The notes under the pieces: generated by a model
Seen by the model: the letters and a program-made list of their open reading frames with translations, nothing else
Told to the model about the DNA's origin: nothing
Databases searched by the model: none
Position numbers and translations under genes: made by a program
In this document: one piece after another, positions 19,168-28,265 of the stretch
How the letters are laid out: every line of letters begins with the position of its first letter
Position numbering within the stretch: the first letter of the stretch is position 1
Assembly: GCF_036345015.1 (NCBI RefSeq)
Contig: NZ_CP084098.1
Span: 2,121,326 to 2,185,325, forward strand
Direction of reading: 5' to 3'
Source: Cyanobacterium sp. Dongsha4
Lineage (GTDB): Bacteria > Cyanobacteriota > Cyanobacteriia > Cyanobacteriales > Cyanobacteriaceae
Length of the DNA: 64,000 bases

Positions 19168-21048
19168 ATGCTAAGACCGTATTTTTATTTATTTCGTAAT
19201 TTTTTGCAGAACTGCTTAAAATATTTAAAAAAACTTTTTCTTAACCCCAAATATTTTTTTAAAGTTGTATCTAGTCTTAAATCAAAAGAAAGTAAAAAAA
19301 TTTTTCTTTCAATGTTTCAACCGAAGGAAATAACACCATTAATATATCACATTTGGCTTAAGAAATATGATATAAAATCAAAAGACTATCCAGTATTCAA
19401 AAGTATAACCAGTTCATGGCATAAACCCCCCCTTATTTCCATTATTATGCCTGTATATAATCCAGACCCAAAGCATCTCATAGAAGCAATCGAGAGTGTT
19501 AAAAAACAGGTTTATCCCCATTGGCAATTATGTATCGCTGATGATGCTTCCTCAGAAACTTCCGAGATAAAAGATATTATAAGTAGTTACGAGAAAAATG
19601 ATTCACGTATCAAAGTAATTTTTCGTAGCCGTAATGGTCATATTTCTGCGGCGAGTAACTCCGCATTGAGCTTGGCAACGGGAGAATTTGTTGCATTACT
19701 AGATCATGATGATGTGTTGAATCCATTGGCTCTTTGGTTTGTTGCCGAAGCTATTATAAAAAATCCTAATGTAGGTCTAATTTACACTGACCATGATAAA
19801 TTATCGCTAAATGGAAAGCATTGCGAACCATATTTTAAGTGCGATTTTAATCTTGAATTAATGTTAGCACATAATTTAGTCGCTCACTTATCCTGTTATC
19901 GTCTTAATTTAGTCAATGAAATTGGCGGTTTTAGAGAAGGATTTGAAGGAGCTCAAGATTATGATCTTGCATTGAGGTGTATTGAACGTCTCGCACCTGA
20001 GCAAATTATTCATATTCCTCGTGTTTTATATCACTGGCGAATGTCAAATACAAGTACATCTTTCAGTCCGAAAACCAAACCTTATGCGGCTACGGCGGGA
20101 ATTAAAAGTGTGTCGGATTATTTGAAAAGGAACAATTTACCGGGGATAGTAGTCCCACACCCTGAACTTGAAGGAATGAATCGTATCGAACCACAGTTTT
20201 CTAGTAGTCTCCCTTTAGTTTCGATTATTATACCGACTCGGGATAGAGTTGATTTGCTCAAACCTTGTCTTGATTCAATTTACTCTATGACGACTTACCC
20301 TTCTTACGAAATAATTATTGTAGATAATGGTAGCAAAGATCCTGAAATCAAAGAGTTTTTTACACATTTAGAACAAAAAGGAGTAAATATTATTCGAGAT
20401 GAAGGAATATTTAACTACTCCCGTTTAAATAATCTTGCTGCAAAAGAAGCAAACGGAGAACTTCTGTGTCTTTTAAATAATGATACCCAAATTATTACTC
20501 CTCATTGGCTCGAAGAAATGGCATTTTTTGCTATAAAATCTGATGTTGGTGTCGTCGGTGCGAAATTATTCTATACTAATGATAAGGTACAGCATGGGGG
20601 TGTTGTACTCGGTTTGGGGAAACATCGAATAGCAGGGCATTCATTTACGGGTATATCGCCTAAAAACCCAGGATATATGGGCAGAGCAGGGTTACAACAA
20701 GAATTAAGTGCAGTCACCGGTGCTTGTCAATTAGTTCGTAAATCAGTATTCTGGGAAGTCAATGGTTTGGATGATTCCCTCGCTGTTAATTACAATGATG
20801 TAGATTTATGTCTTAGAATCCGTCATGCTGGTTATCGTAATATTTGGACTCCTTTTGCACAATTATATCATATGGGATCCGCATCTCGTGGCAGAGATAG
20901 CACCCATGAAAAGTTCTTCAGATTTCAGCAAGAGATCGAGTTTATGCGACAACGCTGGGGGGAGTTACTATTAAAAGATCCATTCTATTCTCCAAATCTC
21001 AGTTTAGAAAATGACTATACTTTTGCATACCCTCCTAGAAGTTTTTAA
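19168..21048 (+). CDS. tandem GT2 glycosyltransferase
   Basis: A 626-residue protein with two GT-A domains. The first (about 88-290) has PLISIIMPVYNP, IADDAS and DHDD (179-182) as the metal site. The second (about 345-560) has PLVSIIIPTRDR, IIVDNGS and LLNNDTQI, then YNDVDLCLRIRHAGYRN, typical of rhamnosyl-type GT2 enzymes. Such tandem enzymes extend surface polysaccharides or O-antigens by two sugars. An amphipathic, basic N-terminal stretch (1-45) may contact the membrane. It lies between the acyltransferase and the ABC ATPase gene, with 36 bases to the latter, so readthrough is possible. Confidence 0.85.
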   Translation: MLRPYFYLFRNFLQNCLKYLKKLFLNPKYFFKVVSSLKSKESKKIFLSMFQPKEITPLIYHIWLKKYDIKSKDYPVFKSITSSWHKPPLISIIMPVYNPDPKHLIEAIESVKKQVYPHWQLCIADDASSETSEIKDIISSYEKNDSRIKVIFRSRNGHISAASNSALSLATGEFVALLDHDDVLNPLALWFVAEAIIKNPNVGLIYTDHDKLSLNGKHCEPYFKCDFNLELMLAHNLVAHLSCYRLNLVNEIGGFREGFEGAQDYDLALRCIERLAPEQIIHIPRVLYHWRMSNTSTSFSPKTKPYAATAGIKSVSDYLKRNNLPGIVVPHPELEGMNRIEPQFSSSLPLVSIIIPTRDRVDLLKPCLDSIYSMTTYPSYEIIIVDNGSKDPEIKEFFTHLEQKGVNIIRDEGIFNYSRLNNLAAKEANGELLCLLNNDTQIITPHWLEEMAFFAIKSDVGVVGAKLFYTNDKVQHGGVVLGLGKHRIAGHSFTGISPKNPGYMGRAGLQQELSAVTGACQLVRKSVFWEVNGLDDSLAVNYNDVDLCLRIRHAGYRNIWTPFAQLYHMGSASRGRDSTHEKFFRFQQEIEFMRQRWGELLLKDPFYSPNLSLENDYTFAYPPRSF

Positions 21049-21084
21049 GTAAATACAAATCAAGATATATTAAAAAGACATCTT

Positions 21085-21840
21085 ATGACGAAATCCTCTT
21101 TGCCAATCATTATCTGTAAAAATCTCCACAAAAGTTATGGTACTTTAGAAGTTTTAAAAGGTGTTAATGTTGAATTTCATCAGGGAGATGTGGTGTCAAT
21201 TATCGGACCTTCAGGTTGTGGTAAAACTACATTTATTCGTTGTTTAAATCGTCTTGAAAGTGTTACATCTGGTACTTTACAAGTTATGGGTATTGATATT
21301 TCAGATCATACTATCAGTAATAGTAAACTGCGTCAGCTAAGAAGTAAAATAAGCATGGTTTTTCAACATTTTAATTTATTCCCTCATCTGACAATTTTAG
21401 ATAACCTCACACTAGCACCCCAAAAAGTATTAAAAAAATCCCCACAAGAAGCAAAAGAAATGGCTTTACACTATCTTGATAAAGTGGGATTATCTAGCAA
21501 AGCTAATTTTTATCCCCAACAACTTTCAGGGGGGCAAAAACAAAGAGTTGCCATTTCCCGCAGTTTATGTATGCAACCTGATATTATTCTATTTGATGAA
21601 CCTACCAGCGCTTTAGACCCAGAGTTAGTAGGTGAAGTTCTTACCACTATGAAACAACTAGCAGAAGAAGGAATGACAATGATTGTCGTTACCCATGAAA
21701 TGCAATTTGCCAGAGATGTTTCTAACTTAGTCTTATTCTTTAATCAAGGAATTATAGAAGAAATGGGAAATCCCCATCAAATTTTTTCTCAACCAAAAAG
21801 TGAGCGTCTTAAAAATTTTTTAAAACGGACTAATTTTTAA
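21085..21840 (+). CDS. bgtA: amino-acid ABC transporter ATPase (BgtA/GlnQ type)
   Basis: A 251-residue polar amino-acid ABC ATPase. It has Walker [11 protein letters not shown]-loop [12 protein letters not shown], signature LSGGQKQRV, Walker [15 protein letters not shown] and switch histidine VVTHEM. It should power the fused receptor/permease at 11769-13310, since no other permease is near and the matched pair is known from cyanobacterial Bgt systems. The partner lies 7.8 kb away on the other strand. The island between them may be a later insertion (inference). Confidence 0.9.
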   Translation: MTKSSLPIIICKNLHKSYGTLEVLKGVNVEFHQGDVVSIIGPSGCGKTTFIRCLNRLESVTSGTLQVMGIDISDHTISNSKLRQLRSKISMVFQHFNLFPHLTILDNLTLAPQKVLKKSPQEAKEMALHYLDKVGLSSKANFYPQQLSGGQKQRVAISRSLCMQPDIILFDEPTSALDPELVGEVLTTMKQLAEEGMTMIVVTHEMQFARDVSNLVLFFNQGIIEEMGNPHQIFSQPKSERLKNFLKRTNF

Positions 21841-21923
21841 ATGACTTGTGTTCAATATAAAATGTTCGATCGCATCAATGTGTCAGATTTGAGTATTGAG
21901 TTAATGTTTTAAAAATTGAGAAA

Positions 21924-22568
21924 ATGAGTAAAAATAATAAAAAATATTATGTTGTTTGGCAAGGTAGAAAAACAGGTATTTTTAATACTTGGAAAGAATG
22001 TGAGCAACAAGTGATCAATTTTAGTGGAGCTAGATATAAGTCTTATAAAACTCTTTTAGAAGCAGAAAGTGCTTTTAATTCTCAAGGACATACTACAGGA
22101 AAATCTTTACAAAATAATAGAAACTTAAATAAACTTAGCCAAGAAAAATTAATCTCTTCTTCTATCATTATGGATAGCATTTGTGTTGATGCTTCCTGTT
22201 TAGGAAATCCTGGTATAGTGGAATATCGGGGAGTTGATACTAAAACTCATGAGGAAATTTTCCACAAAAGCCCGATGAAGAATGGAACGAATAATTTAGG
22301 CGAATTTTTGGCTATTGTTCACGGTTTGGCGTATCTCAAAAAACAAAATAAAAATATACCTATTTACTCTGATTCTCGCACGGCTATTTCATGGGTAAAA
22401 AATAAAAAAGTCAAAACAACTTTAATAAGAAATTCAAGTAATAAAGAAATATTTAACTTGTTAGATAGAGCCTTAGAATGGTTATCAAATAACAGTTATT
22501 CTAATAAAATTTTGAAATGGAATAGTAAAGAATGGGGAGAAATTCCTGCGGATTTTGGCAGAAAATAA
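21924..22568 (+). CDS. ribonuclease HI with N-terminal viroplasmin domain
   Basis: The N-terminal 52 residues (KKYYVVWQGRKTGIFNTW, then FSGARYKSYKTLLEAESAF) form a viroplasmin/caulimovirus-VI domain that in eukaryotic RNase H1 binds RNA-DNA hybrids. After a 25-residue linker comes an RNase HI domain with the catalytic set D89 (CVDAS), E127 (NLGEF), D150 (YSDS) and D210 (ADFG) in the correct order. It cleaves RNA in RNA-DNA hybrids. The arrangement is the known hybrid-binding plus RNase H type, common in low-GC bacteria and less so in cyanobacteria. It is a stand-alone gene. Confidence 0.88.
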   Translation: MSKNNKKYYVVWQGRKTGIFNTWKECEQQVINFSGARYKSYKTLLEAESAFNSQGHTTGKSLQNNRNLNKLSQEKLISSSIIMDSICVDASCLGNPGIVEYRGVDTKTHEEIFHKSPMKNGTNNLGEFLAIVHGLAYLKKQNKNIPIYSDSRTAISWVKNKKVKTTLIRNSSNKEIFNLLDRALEWLSNNSYSNKILKWNSKEWGEIPADFGRK

Positions 22569-22856
22569 ATGGGCATTGATGACTTTAGTTATGATTTTTT
22601 GTGAGGAAAAGCCAAAATTAGGAATCAAAGGGCAAGGGGCAAAGTTAAAAGGGCAAAGGTAATTAACCATTAATTAGTAATACAAATATCTAACATCTGA
22701 CCTATCTGAGTTTGATGACAAAAGTATTGAACAATAAGGAGTTGAAACTTAGAATTGGCGAAATTTTCTCTGAAAAAAAATCATTAAATTGCGAAAAAAT
22801 GTATTTAAAATCAATTTAACCGTAGTTTATGTCAACTATAAGCACTATTGCCTGTT

Positions 22857-22892
22857 ACCCTTCTTCCCTTGAAAGGAAAGATACAGAAGGGT
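22857..22892 (+). terminator. hairpin with T-run upstream of ychF
   Basis: An 8-bp perfect outer stem ACCCTTCT/AGAAGGGT encloses an inner CCTT/AAGG stem, and TTTTT follows at 22892-22896. It lies about 290 bases past the RNase H stop, so it may end that transcript or belong to the repeat next to it. Confidence 0.4.
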
Positions 22893-22900
22893 TTTTCCTA

Positions 22901-22942
22901 TTGCCTACCTTAATCGACAATCTTGTATCGACTCAGGTTAAT
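22901..22942 (+). repeat. dispersed intergenic repeat (TTGCC...CTCAGGTTAA type)
   Basis: TTGCCTACCTTAATCGACAA followed by TGTATCGACTCAGGTTAA. It is closely similar to the blocks at 9672-9720 and 54431-54480 and lies 75 bases upstream of ychF. Confidence 0.6.
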
Positions 22943-23016
22943 TTTTGATTCTGATTGACCATTAGTCCTGAAATGCTTAATAATAAGGTTTGGATTAGTA
23001 AGAGAAAAAGAAGTTT

Positions 23017-24108
23017 ATGTTAAGAGCGGGAATTGTAGGATTACCAAATGTGGGCAAATCAACCCTTTTTAACGCTGTGGTAGCCAATGCAAAAGCTACG
23101 GCGGCAAATTTTCCATTCTGCACTATCGAGCCGAATGTGGGGGTTGTAGCTGTACCTGATGAGCGTTTGGAAGTCTTGGCAAAATTGTCGAAATCCCAAA
23201 AAATAGTTCCTACCCGTATTGAGTTTGTGGATATTGCAGGTTTAGTGAAAGGGGCAAGTAAAGGAGAAGGGTTGGGGAATCAATTTTTAGCTAATATTAG
23301 AGAAGTAGATGCGATCGTTCATGTGGTAAGATGTTTTGACGACGATGATATTATTCATGTTTCTGGTTCGGTTGATCCTCTTCGTGATATAGATGTAATT
23401 AATTTGGAGTTGTCTTTAGCAGATTTATCTCAGGTAGAAAAACGCCTGGAGAGACAGAGAAAACAGGCGAAAAAAGAGAAAGATGCAGGAGAAGAAGTGG
23501 TAATTTTAGAGAAAATTTTGCCCATACTCAATGAGGGTAAACCTGCTCGTTTAGTAGAATTAACAGAGGAAGAAAAAGCAATTATTAAACCTCTGGGGTT
23601 GTTGACGGCTAAACCTGTTATTTATGCGGCAAATGTTAGTGATGAGGATTTGGCAACAGGTAACGACTGGGTAAACCAAGTTAAGCAACAAGCAGAAACA
23701 GAAAATGCTAAGGTAGTAGTAATTTCTGCACAAGTGGAATCCGAATTAGTGGAATTATCTCCCGAAGAAAAAACGGAGTTTTTAGAGTCTTTAGGAGTTA
23801 GTGAAGGTGGTTTGCAGTCTTTAATTCAAGCTACTTATGATTTACTAGGATTGCGTACTTATTTAACCACAGGAGAAACAGAAACCCGTGCTTGGACTAT
23901 TTTGGCGGGTATGACAGCACCTCAAGCGGCAGGGGTGATTCATTCTGATTTTGAAAGAGGTTTTATCCGTGCGGAAACAGTCAGTTATCAAGATTTAGTT
24001 GGCTGTGGTAGTATGACTGCGGCAAAGGAAAAAGGTTTAGTGCGCTCTGAGGGTAAGGAATATACTGTACAAGAGGGAGATGTGATGTTATTCCGTTTTA
24101 ATGTTTGA
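23017..24108 (+). CDS. ychF: redox-regulated ATPase YchF
   Basis: A 363-residue Obg-like nucleotidase. The P-loop is GLPNVGKST, followed by [12 protein letters not shown] (switch I), [20 protein letters not shown] (G3 with downstream loop), and a C-terminal TGS domain ending [11 protein letters not shown] and [17 protein letters not shown]. The family prefers ATP over GTP and binds ribosomes. Full length and intact. It is preceded by intergenic repeats and not obviously in an operon. Confidence 0.97.
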   Translation: MLRAGIVGLPNVGKSTLFNAVVANAKATAANFPFCTIEPNVGVVAVPDERLEVLAKLSKSQKIVPTRIEFVDIAGLVKGASKGEGLGNQFLANIREVDAIVHVVRCFDDDDIIHVSGSVDPLRDIDVINLELSLADLSQVEKRLERQRKQAKKEKDAGEEVVILEKILPILNEGKPARLVELTEEEKAIIKPLGLLTAKPVIYAANVSDEDLATGNDWVNQVKQQAETENAKVVVISAQVESELVELSPEEKTEFLESLGVSEGGLQSLIQATYDLLGLRTYLTTGETETRAWTILAGMTAPQAAGVIHSDFERGFIRAETVSYQDLVGCGSMTAAKEKGLVRSEGKEYTVQEGDVMLFRFNV

Positions 24109-24232
24109 TGAGGAGAAAAGGAGATGAGGAGTTTTTGGGGATTAGGGAAATATTAATTAAACGCTGTTGCCCGTTGCGTTAGAAGATTAGTTCTCAAGAT
24201 GCCCTTTTAAGCCTCTCTTTCAAAACTTTTTC

Positions 24233-24267
24233 AAAACCGTGCATGAGATTTTCACCTCACACGGCTC
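24233..24267 (-). mobile_element. group II intron domain V relic
   Basis: Read on the minus strand, the 35 bases start GAGCCGTGTGAGGTGAAAAT and end CTCATGCACGGTTTT. This is the near-invariant catalytic domain V hairpin of bacterial group II introns: the AGC triad on the 5' strand, a GAAA-type tetraloop, and the two-base bulge before the closing CACGG strand. No intron-encoded reverse transcriptase is present; the apcC gene ends 113 bases upstream on this strand. The next minus-strand bases (TGAAAAAGTTTTGAAAGAGA) could be a decayed domain VI. It is an intron remnant, not a splicing-competent intron. Confidence 0.75.
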
Positions 24268-24379
24268 TTACTTGCCTTTAATATATCTTAAATAATCAAA
24301 GCAAAAAATAAGAGCAGAATAACGAATTTCCACCCTCATTGTTAATTTAGATTCTGATTAAATCTGCCTATAAATAGGT

Positions 24380-24583
24380 CTATTTTAAGCCAGTATTAGT
24401 GCCAGGACGACCAGTTGCTAATTCAACCTTAACAATAGAGCCACCCATTTTTTGGATTCTTTGTTGCTCTTTGAACCAGTTTTCGTAGGGAACTAATTTG
24501 GTAAAGTAAGTATTTTGTAATTCTCTTTGAGTTCTAATTCTGGTTTGACTTGGAACACAAGCTGTTACTTTAAACATTCTCAT
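24380..24583 (-). CDS. apcC: allophycocyanin core linker LC7.8
   Basis: The 67-residue small core linker caps allophycocyanin trimers in the phycobilisome core cylinders. MRMFKVTACVPSQTRIRTQR and the closing GGSIVKVELATGRPGTNTG are the family sequence. It is third in the apcA-apcB-apcC operon, 258 bases after apcB, with a hairpin in the gap that may set its lower expression. Full length. A group II intron relic lies just downstream. Confidence 0.97.
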   Translation of the reverse strand: MRMFKVTACVPSQTRIRTQRELQNTYFTKLVPYENWFKEQQRIQKMGGSIVKVELATGRPGTNTGLK

Positions 24584-24820
24584 GGGGCAAAGCTCCTTAA
24601 ATAGTTATTAAAAACCTGAAACTATAATCTTAAAAAATTTTTGATTCCAGCTTTATTTCTGGATTAGTAATTTCAAAACTAAAATCTTATTTATATTATC
24701 TGACGGTCAGGAGTCAAGAGTCAATGCTAAATCAACTAAGCCAACAATTAGGTTTCAATTAAACTAGCACTCACTCTGGACATTCCTAACCTCAATAGTT
24801 AAGCCTTAAGCGGTTAATTG

Positions 24821-24839
24821 TGACTAAAATTTCTAGTCA
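24821..24839 (-). promoter_or_regulatory. stem-loop in the apcB-apcC gap
   Basis: A perfect 6-bp stem TGACTA/TAGTCA with a 7-base loop begins 3 bases after the apcB stop. No T-run follows on the transcribed strand, so it is more likely an mRNA 3'-end stabiliser or partial attenuator than a full terminator. This fits the usual excess of apcAB over apcABC mRNA in cyanobacteria. Confidence 0.5.
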
Positions 24840-24841
24840 AA

Positions 24842-25327
24842 TTAGCTTAAGCCAGAGCAGATGTAGTCGAAGTAAACACCCATTTCTTTACCAGCGTCAG
24901 CACCGACTAAACTAGCGGTAACTTCTTTCATTGCTTGGATAGCTTGAATGGTGGAGCTAATGGGTACACCTAAAGAGTTGTAGGTTTCTTTTAAACCATT
25001 TAATACGCGCTCATCGAGAATAGAAGCATCACCAGCTAACATTGCATAGGTAGCATAACGGAGATAGTAGTCTAAGTCACGAATACAAGCGGCGTAACGA
25101 CGGGTGGTGTACATATTTCCACCAGGACGAGTTACATCGGAGTATAATAAAGATTTAGCTACAGCTTCTTTAACGATGGTAGCAGCGTTAGCACTAATTA
25201 CACTAGCTGCACGAACACGGAGTTGTCCAGTTTGGAAGTAGGTTTTGAGTTTGCCTAAAGAACCAGCGTCGAGGTATTTACCTTGTACGTCAGAAGAGTT
25301 GATTACGGCAGTAATTGCGTCTTGCAT
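24842..25327 (-). CDS. apcB: allophycocyanin beta subunit
   Basis: A 161-residue phycobiliprotein. C81 in [17 protein letters not shown] is the phycocyanobilin attachment site, and N71 in PGGNMYTT is the position that is N-methylated in this family. It pairs with ApcA to form the trimers of the phycobilisome core that pass energy to the photosystems. It lies 96 bases after apcA. Full length and intact, with codon use typical of a highly expressed gene. Confidence 0.98.
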   Translation of the reverse strand: MQDAITAVINSSDVQGKYLDAGSLGKLKTYFQTGQLRVRAASVISANAATIVKEAVAKSLLYSDVTRPGGNMYTTRRYAACIRDLDYYLRYATYAMLAGDASILDERVLNGLKETYNSLGVPISSTIQAIQAMKEVTASLVGADAGKEMGVYFDYICSGLS

Positions 25328-25423
25328 TGTTATTTCCTTTTTTACTTAAATGAACTTTTGCTTACTGTTTTAGCAGAGTAATATTATTGGTTAAATAGGA
25401 GAGAACGAAATAAAATCTCAATC

Positions 25424-25909
25424 CTATTGCATAGCACCGATAACGTAGTCGAAGTAAGTACCAGCTTCTGCTGCGTCTTCTGCGGACATTAAAGCGGTGG
25501 CTACTTCTTTCATTTCACGTACACTTTGAGCTACTGCACCAACGTCAGTACCTAAAGATTTGTACATTTCTTTTACACCAACTAAACCGATTTCTTCGAT
25601 GGGGGTAACATCACCAGCTACTACACCATAGGAGATTAAACGTAAGTAGTAGTCCATATCACGTAAACAGGTAGCGGTCATTTCTTCACCGTAAGCGTTT
25701 CCGCCAGGAGAAACAACATCAGGACGTTTTTGGAAGAGGCGATCGCCAGCTTCTTTAACGATACGCTCACGAGCACCAGTTAAGGTTTCAGCGATGCGTA
25801 AACGAGCTTCACCGGAGGTAACGAATGCTTTGATTCTGTCTAATTCACCGGGGCTTAAGTAACGTGCTTCTGCGTCAGCATTCACGATGGATTTCGTGAC
25901 AATACTCAT
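25424..25909 (-). CDS. apcA: allophycocyanin alpha subunit
   Basis: A 161-residue phycobiliprotein with bilin-binding C81 in [15 protein letters not shown] and the opening [20 protein letters not shown] typical of ApcA. First gene of the apcABC operon; an AGGAGGA-like ribosome-binding site lies just upstream on the minus strand. apcE is not adjacent, which is common in unicellular cyanobacteria of this group. A strong hairpin lies about 120 bases upstream of the start. Confidence 0.98.
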   Translation of the reverse strand: MSIVTKSIVNADAEARYLSPGELDRIKAFVTSGEARLRIAETLTGARERIVKEAGDRLFQKRPDVVSPGGNAYGEEMTATCLRDMDYYLRLISYGVVAGDVTPIEEIGLVGVKEMYKSLGTDVGAVAQSVREMKEVATALMSAEDAAEAGTYFDYVIGAMQ

Positions 25910-26027
25910 TTATGGATTCCTCCAAATAATTTGTTAAATACTATTTATTAATTAAACCAGAAATTCCGTTAAGCTGGTCTGGAGATTTGAAAAACCCCAT
26001 TCAATTTCTTGCTGAGTTTTTTCTTTT

Positions 26028-26063
26028 AATCAGTATAACCTTTTGAGGTTACTTTTACTGATT
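26028..26063 (-). promoter_or_regulatory. hairpin in the apcA upstream/leader region
   Basis: An 8-bp outer stem AATCAGTA/TACTGATT and a 6-bp inner stem TAACCT/AGGTTA with a TTTG loop and a 4-base bulge on one side. It is 119 bases upstream of apcA, within the expected long leader of phycobiliprotein mRNAs. On the plus strand T-rich sequence follows, but no plus-strand gene needs a terminator here. A leader structure affecting stability or translation is inference. Confidence 0.4.
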
Positions 26064-26280
26064 ATTTTTTGTCAGAGGCTTAACATCTCTTCGGTGATTA
26101 TTTTGCGATATGATGCTACCTTTCGCCTCATTTTCTTAATACTTTTTAACAATTTTCCTTCAATATATTTTGGTGGAGATAGAAAAAATAGCGAAAGAGA
26201 TTAGGTCAAAGGGCAAAGGGCAAGGGTTAAAGGAAATATATTTTAATGGGGAAACATAAGGAGTAAGGGTTCATATTTTT

Positions 26281-26430
26281 ATTTAACCTCAGTTCGGTTT
26301 TAGAATATCGGTTCAGGTTAGGTTTCAGGTGTCAGGTTGCAAGTGTTAGGGATAAGTTTATTAAACACTTTTGCCTTTTGCCCTCTTCATCATCACTCAT
26401 AGATGAAAATTTAGCCTGAACTCAGGTTAT
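26281..26430. repeat. inverted-repeat-bounded element (copy A), MITE-like
   Basis: The left end has TAACCTCAGTTCGG at 26284-26297; the right end has GAACTCAGGTTA at 26418-26429, nearly its reverse complement. Copy B at 57459-57636 has both the same left block (through AGAATATCGG) and the same right block (CATAGATGAAAATTTA then CYGAACT). The centre holds heptamer and TTGCC filler that differs between copies. Non-coding. Confidence 0.6.
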
Positions 26431-26466
26431 ATTGGACTCAGGAGACTTTGGCTATTTTGCAATGAA

Positions 26467-27690
26467 TTACACCTCATCTGGCAATATGTTTAGGACTTCT
26501 TTAGGAGACAATTTATTTTTAAACCAAATAAGTTTATGGGGTAAATCTTTAAAATTGACTCCTGCTTTAGCTAGGTTTAAACGCTCGGATACTGCGAGGA
26601 TTAAGTTGTTAGTTTCTGCTCGACGTACTTGATAAAACTTTTTTTGTAGATATTCAGGACGCCAATAACCAACTATTTCTAGTAAGAAATCTCTTCCATC
26701 AGGATGTACGAGACGAAAATCAGGAATCATGACACTACCGGGTAAGGGGATTAAATCGACTTCTCTTTCTAAACGCCATGGGGTTTTTAGTTTTTCCCAT
26801 CCTTTAGCAAAGGATTCTTCTAGGAGACTGTCATAGGTTTTGTTGTTGGCATAGTGGGTTACTAAACCGCAGTTGTCGTCTAAAAAAAAATGACCTATTT
26901 TTTCTCGTTTACTGTAAAAGTCTTTCATCTTCAATTTGGCTTCTAGTTTCCATTTGCTTACATGGAGTAAGGCTGGTATCATTTTTGCTAGGGCTAAACC
27001 GTAACGATTACTGACTTTAAATAAACTGGTAGGTCCGTCAATGGTAATGGTAAATCCTGTGTCTGCATCTCCTTCGATGTATGCCATTAATTGAAATAAT
27101 TTTAGATAACGAAACAAAAGTTTATATTCTCCGGGGTCATTACGGTGGGCATGAATGAGGATATGACTAGCACGGTAAAAAATGCCTTGTACTTGGGAGA
27201 GGTTATAGCGATGTATTAAAGTTTCTGGGGAGGGAGCATCAAATTCAGTTAAAATTCTGTTTTCTAGTAAGTCGGCATAAAGTCCTTTTTCTATTTCTTG
27301 GGGTAAAACTTCTCTATGTAGTTCTGCGGTTAAAGAAGATGCGATCGCATCTAGGATTTTAATGCGATTTTGCGGAATAGACGGTAATTTTGCCGCCGCT
27401 TCAAATACTTTTTGTCTTAATATCTGAGGTTCAAGAGGACTGATAATGTTAAATTGGGAAAAATTACTTTTGAGTAAATGAGCTAACCCTCTCTTAACTC
27501 GATAGTCTGGGCTATCCCCTTCTAATTCTTGCAGTTTTGCATCTAATTCTCCCTGAGTTTTGCCGAGATAGCTTTCAAAACAGTCTATTTGCTCCCACGC
27601 TAAATCAATAAAACGAGGCTGTAAAGGTAACTTTTTAGGAACAATAGTTTCTCCACTATAGCGGTAAATTAATAAATCACTTTTTAACAT
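26467..27690 (-). CDS. DUF790-family nuclease-like protein (Bax1 type)
   Basis: A 407-residue DUF790 protein. The family includes archaeal Bax1, a structure-specific nuclease that works with the XPB helicase. The N-terminus LLIYRYSGETIVPKKLP and the central GPTSLFKVSNRYGLALAKMIPALL are characteristic. The C-terminal PDFRLVHPDGRDFLLEIVGY has the spacing of a PD-(D/E)xK nuclease core (PD, then E in LLEIVG). No XPB-like helicase lies next to it here, so the partner would be encoded elsewhere. A role in DNA repair is inference from the family. The gene ends 557 bases upstream of apcA in the same direction. Confidence 0.85.
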   Translation of the reverse strand: MLKSDLLIYRYSGETIVPKKLPLQPRFIDLAWEQIDCFESYLGKTQGELDAKLQELEGDSPDYRVKRGLAHLLKSNFSQFNIISPLEPQILRQKVFEAAAKLPSIPQNRIKILDAIASSLTAELHREVLPQEIEKGLYADLLENRILTEFDAPSPETLIHRYNLSQVQGIFYRASHILIHAHRNDPGEYKLLFRYLKLFQLMAYIEGDADTGFTITIDGPTSLFKVSNRYGLALAKMIPALLHVSKWKLEAKLKMKDFYSKREKIGHFFLDDNCGLVTHYANNKTYDSLLEESFAKGWEKLKTPWRLEREVDLIPLPGSVMIPDFRLVHPDGRDFLLEIVGYWRPEYLQKKFYQVRRAETNNLILAVSERLNLAKAGVNFKDLPHKLIWFKNKLSPKEVLNILPDEV

Positions 27691-27860
27691 TATCTCAGTT
27701 TATACGAATTAGAATTTAACGAGTCTCTTTCCCTAACAAAAAATTGGAAATTGGGGGACTAAATTTTGTTCTGACAGATAATGAGAAATCTGTAAAATTT
27801 TGTAAATTTAGTTAAGATAACAACTAGAATAGTAGAATAAGTATCAGAAAAAATACCACT

Positions 27861-28184
27861 ATGCAACCATCTCAACCCACTGAAAAAGAACTACTTAGGA
27901 AAATTTTATTGCCTCTGCTAGAGGACTTTAAATACTGGTTTTCCCGTTCTTCTTCCTTGTTAGAGTCGGAAAATATGCCTTTTCTTTCTGAAGAAGAACA
28001 AACACGGCTATTAACCAGATTAAAACAAGCTCAAGGAGAGGTTGAAACAGCAAGAATGCTTTTTAATGTCACCGATGGACAAGCAGGAGTTGATACTCAG
28101 GTATTATTACCTTGGCATCAATTAGTAGCAGAATGTTGGGATGTTGCTCGAAGGTGGCGAGAAATAAAACAAAAAGGTGAATGA
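27861..28184 (+). CDS. DUF2605 family protein
   Basis: A 107-residue helical cytosolic protein of a cyanobacterial family of unknown function. LPLLEDFKYWFSRSSSLLE and LPWHQLVAECWDVARRWRE are the family landmarks. The next gene, 81 bases downstream, is a DUF2973 protein; the two families commonly occur together in cyanobacteria, which suggests a shared task, perhaps at a membrane because the partner has a membrane segment. Confidence 0.85.
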   Translation: MQPSQPTEKELLRKILLPLLEDFKYWFSRSSSLLESENMPFLSEEEQTRLLTRLKQAQGEVETARMLFNVTDGQAGVDTQVLLPWHQLVAECWDVARRWREIKQKGE

Positions 28185-28265
28185 TTGATTAACAATCGGG
28201 TTGGTCTTTTTTTCTAAAATTTCGATATATAAAAACTATATAGTAACTATTGATAAGAGGTTGAA

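Larger units (their letters stand above)
22569..23016. other. repeat-rich spacer upstream of ychF
   Basis: About 450 bases with no gene. It contains a GGGCAAG/GGGGCAAAG purine-rich repeat near 22629-22660, a terminator-like hairpin (22857-22892) and a dispersed repeat copy (22901-22942). The ychF leader begins after these. Confidence 0.55.

Noticed and set aside
21841-21912. 23-codon frame directly after the ABC ATPase stop
   Set aside because: Too short, no ribosome-binding site beyond the gene end, and no recognisable sequence; possibly a decayed tail.
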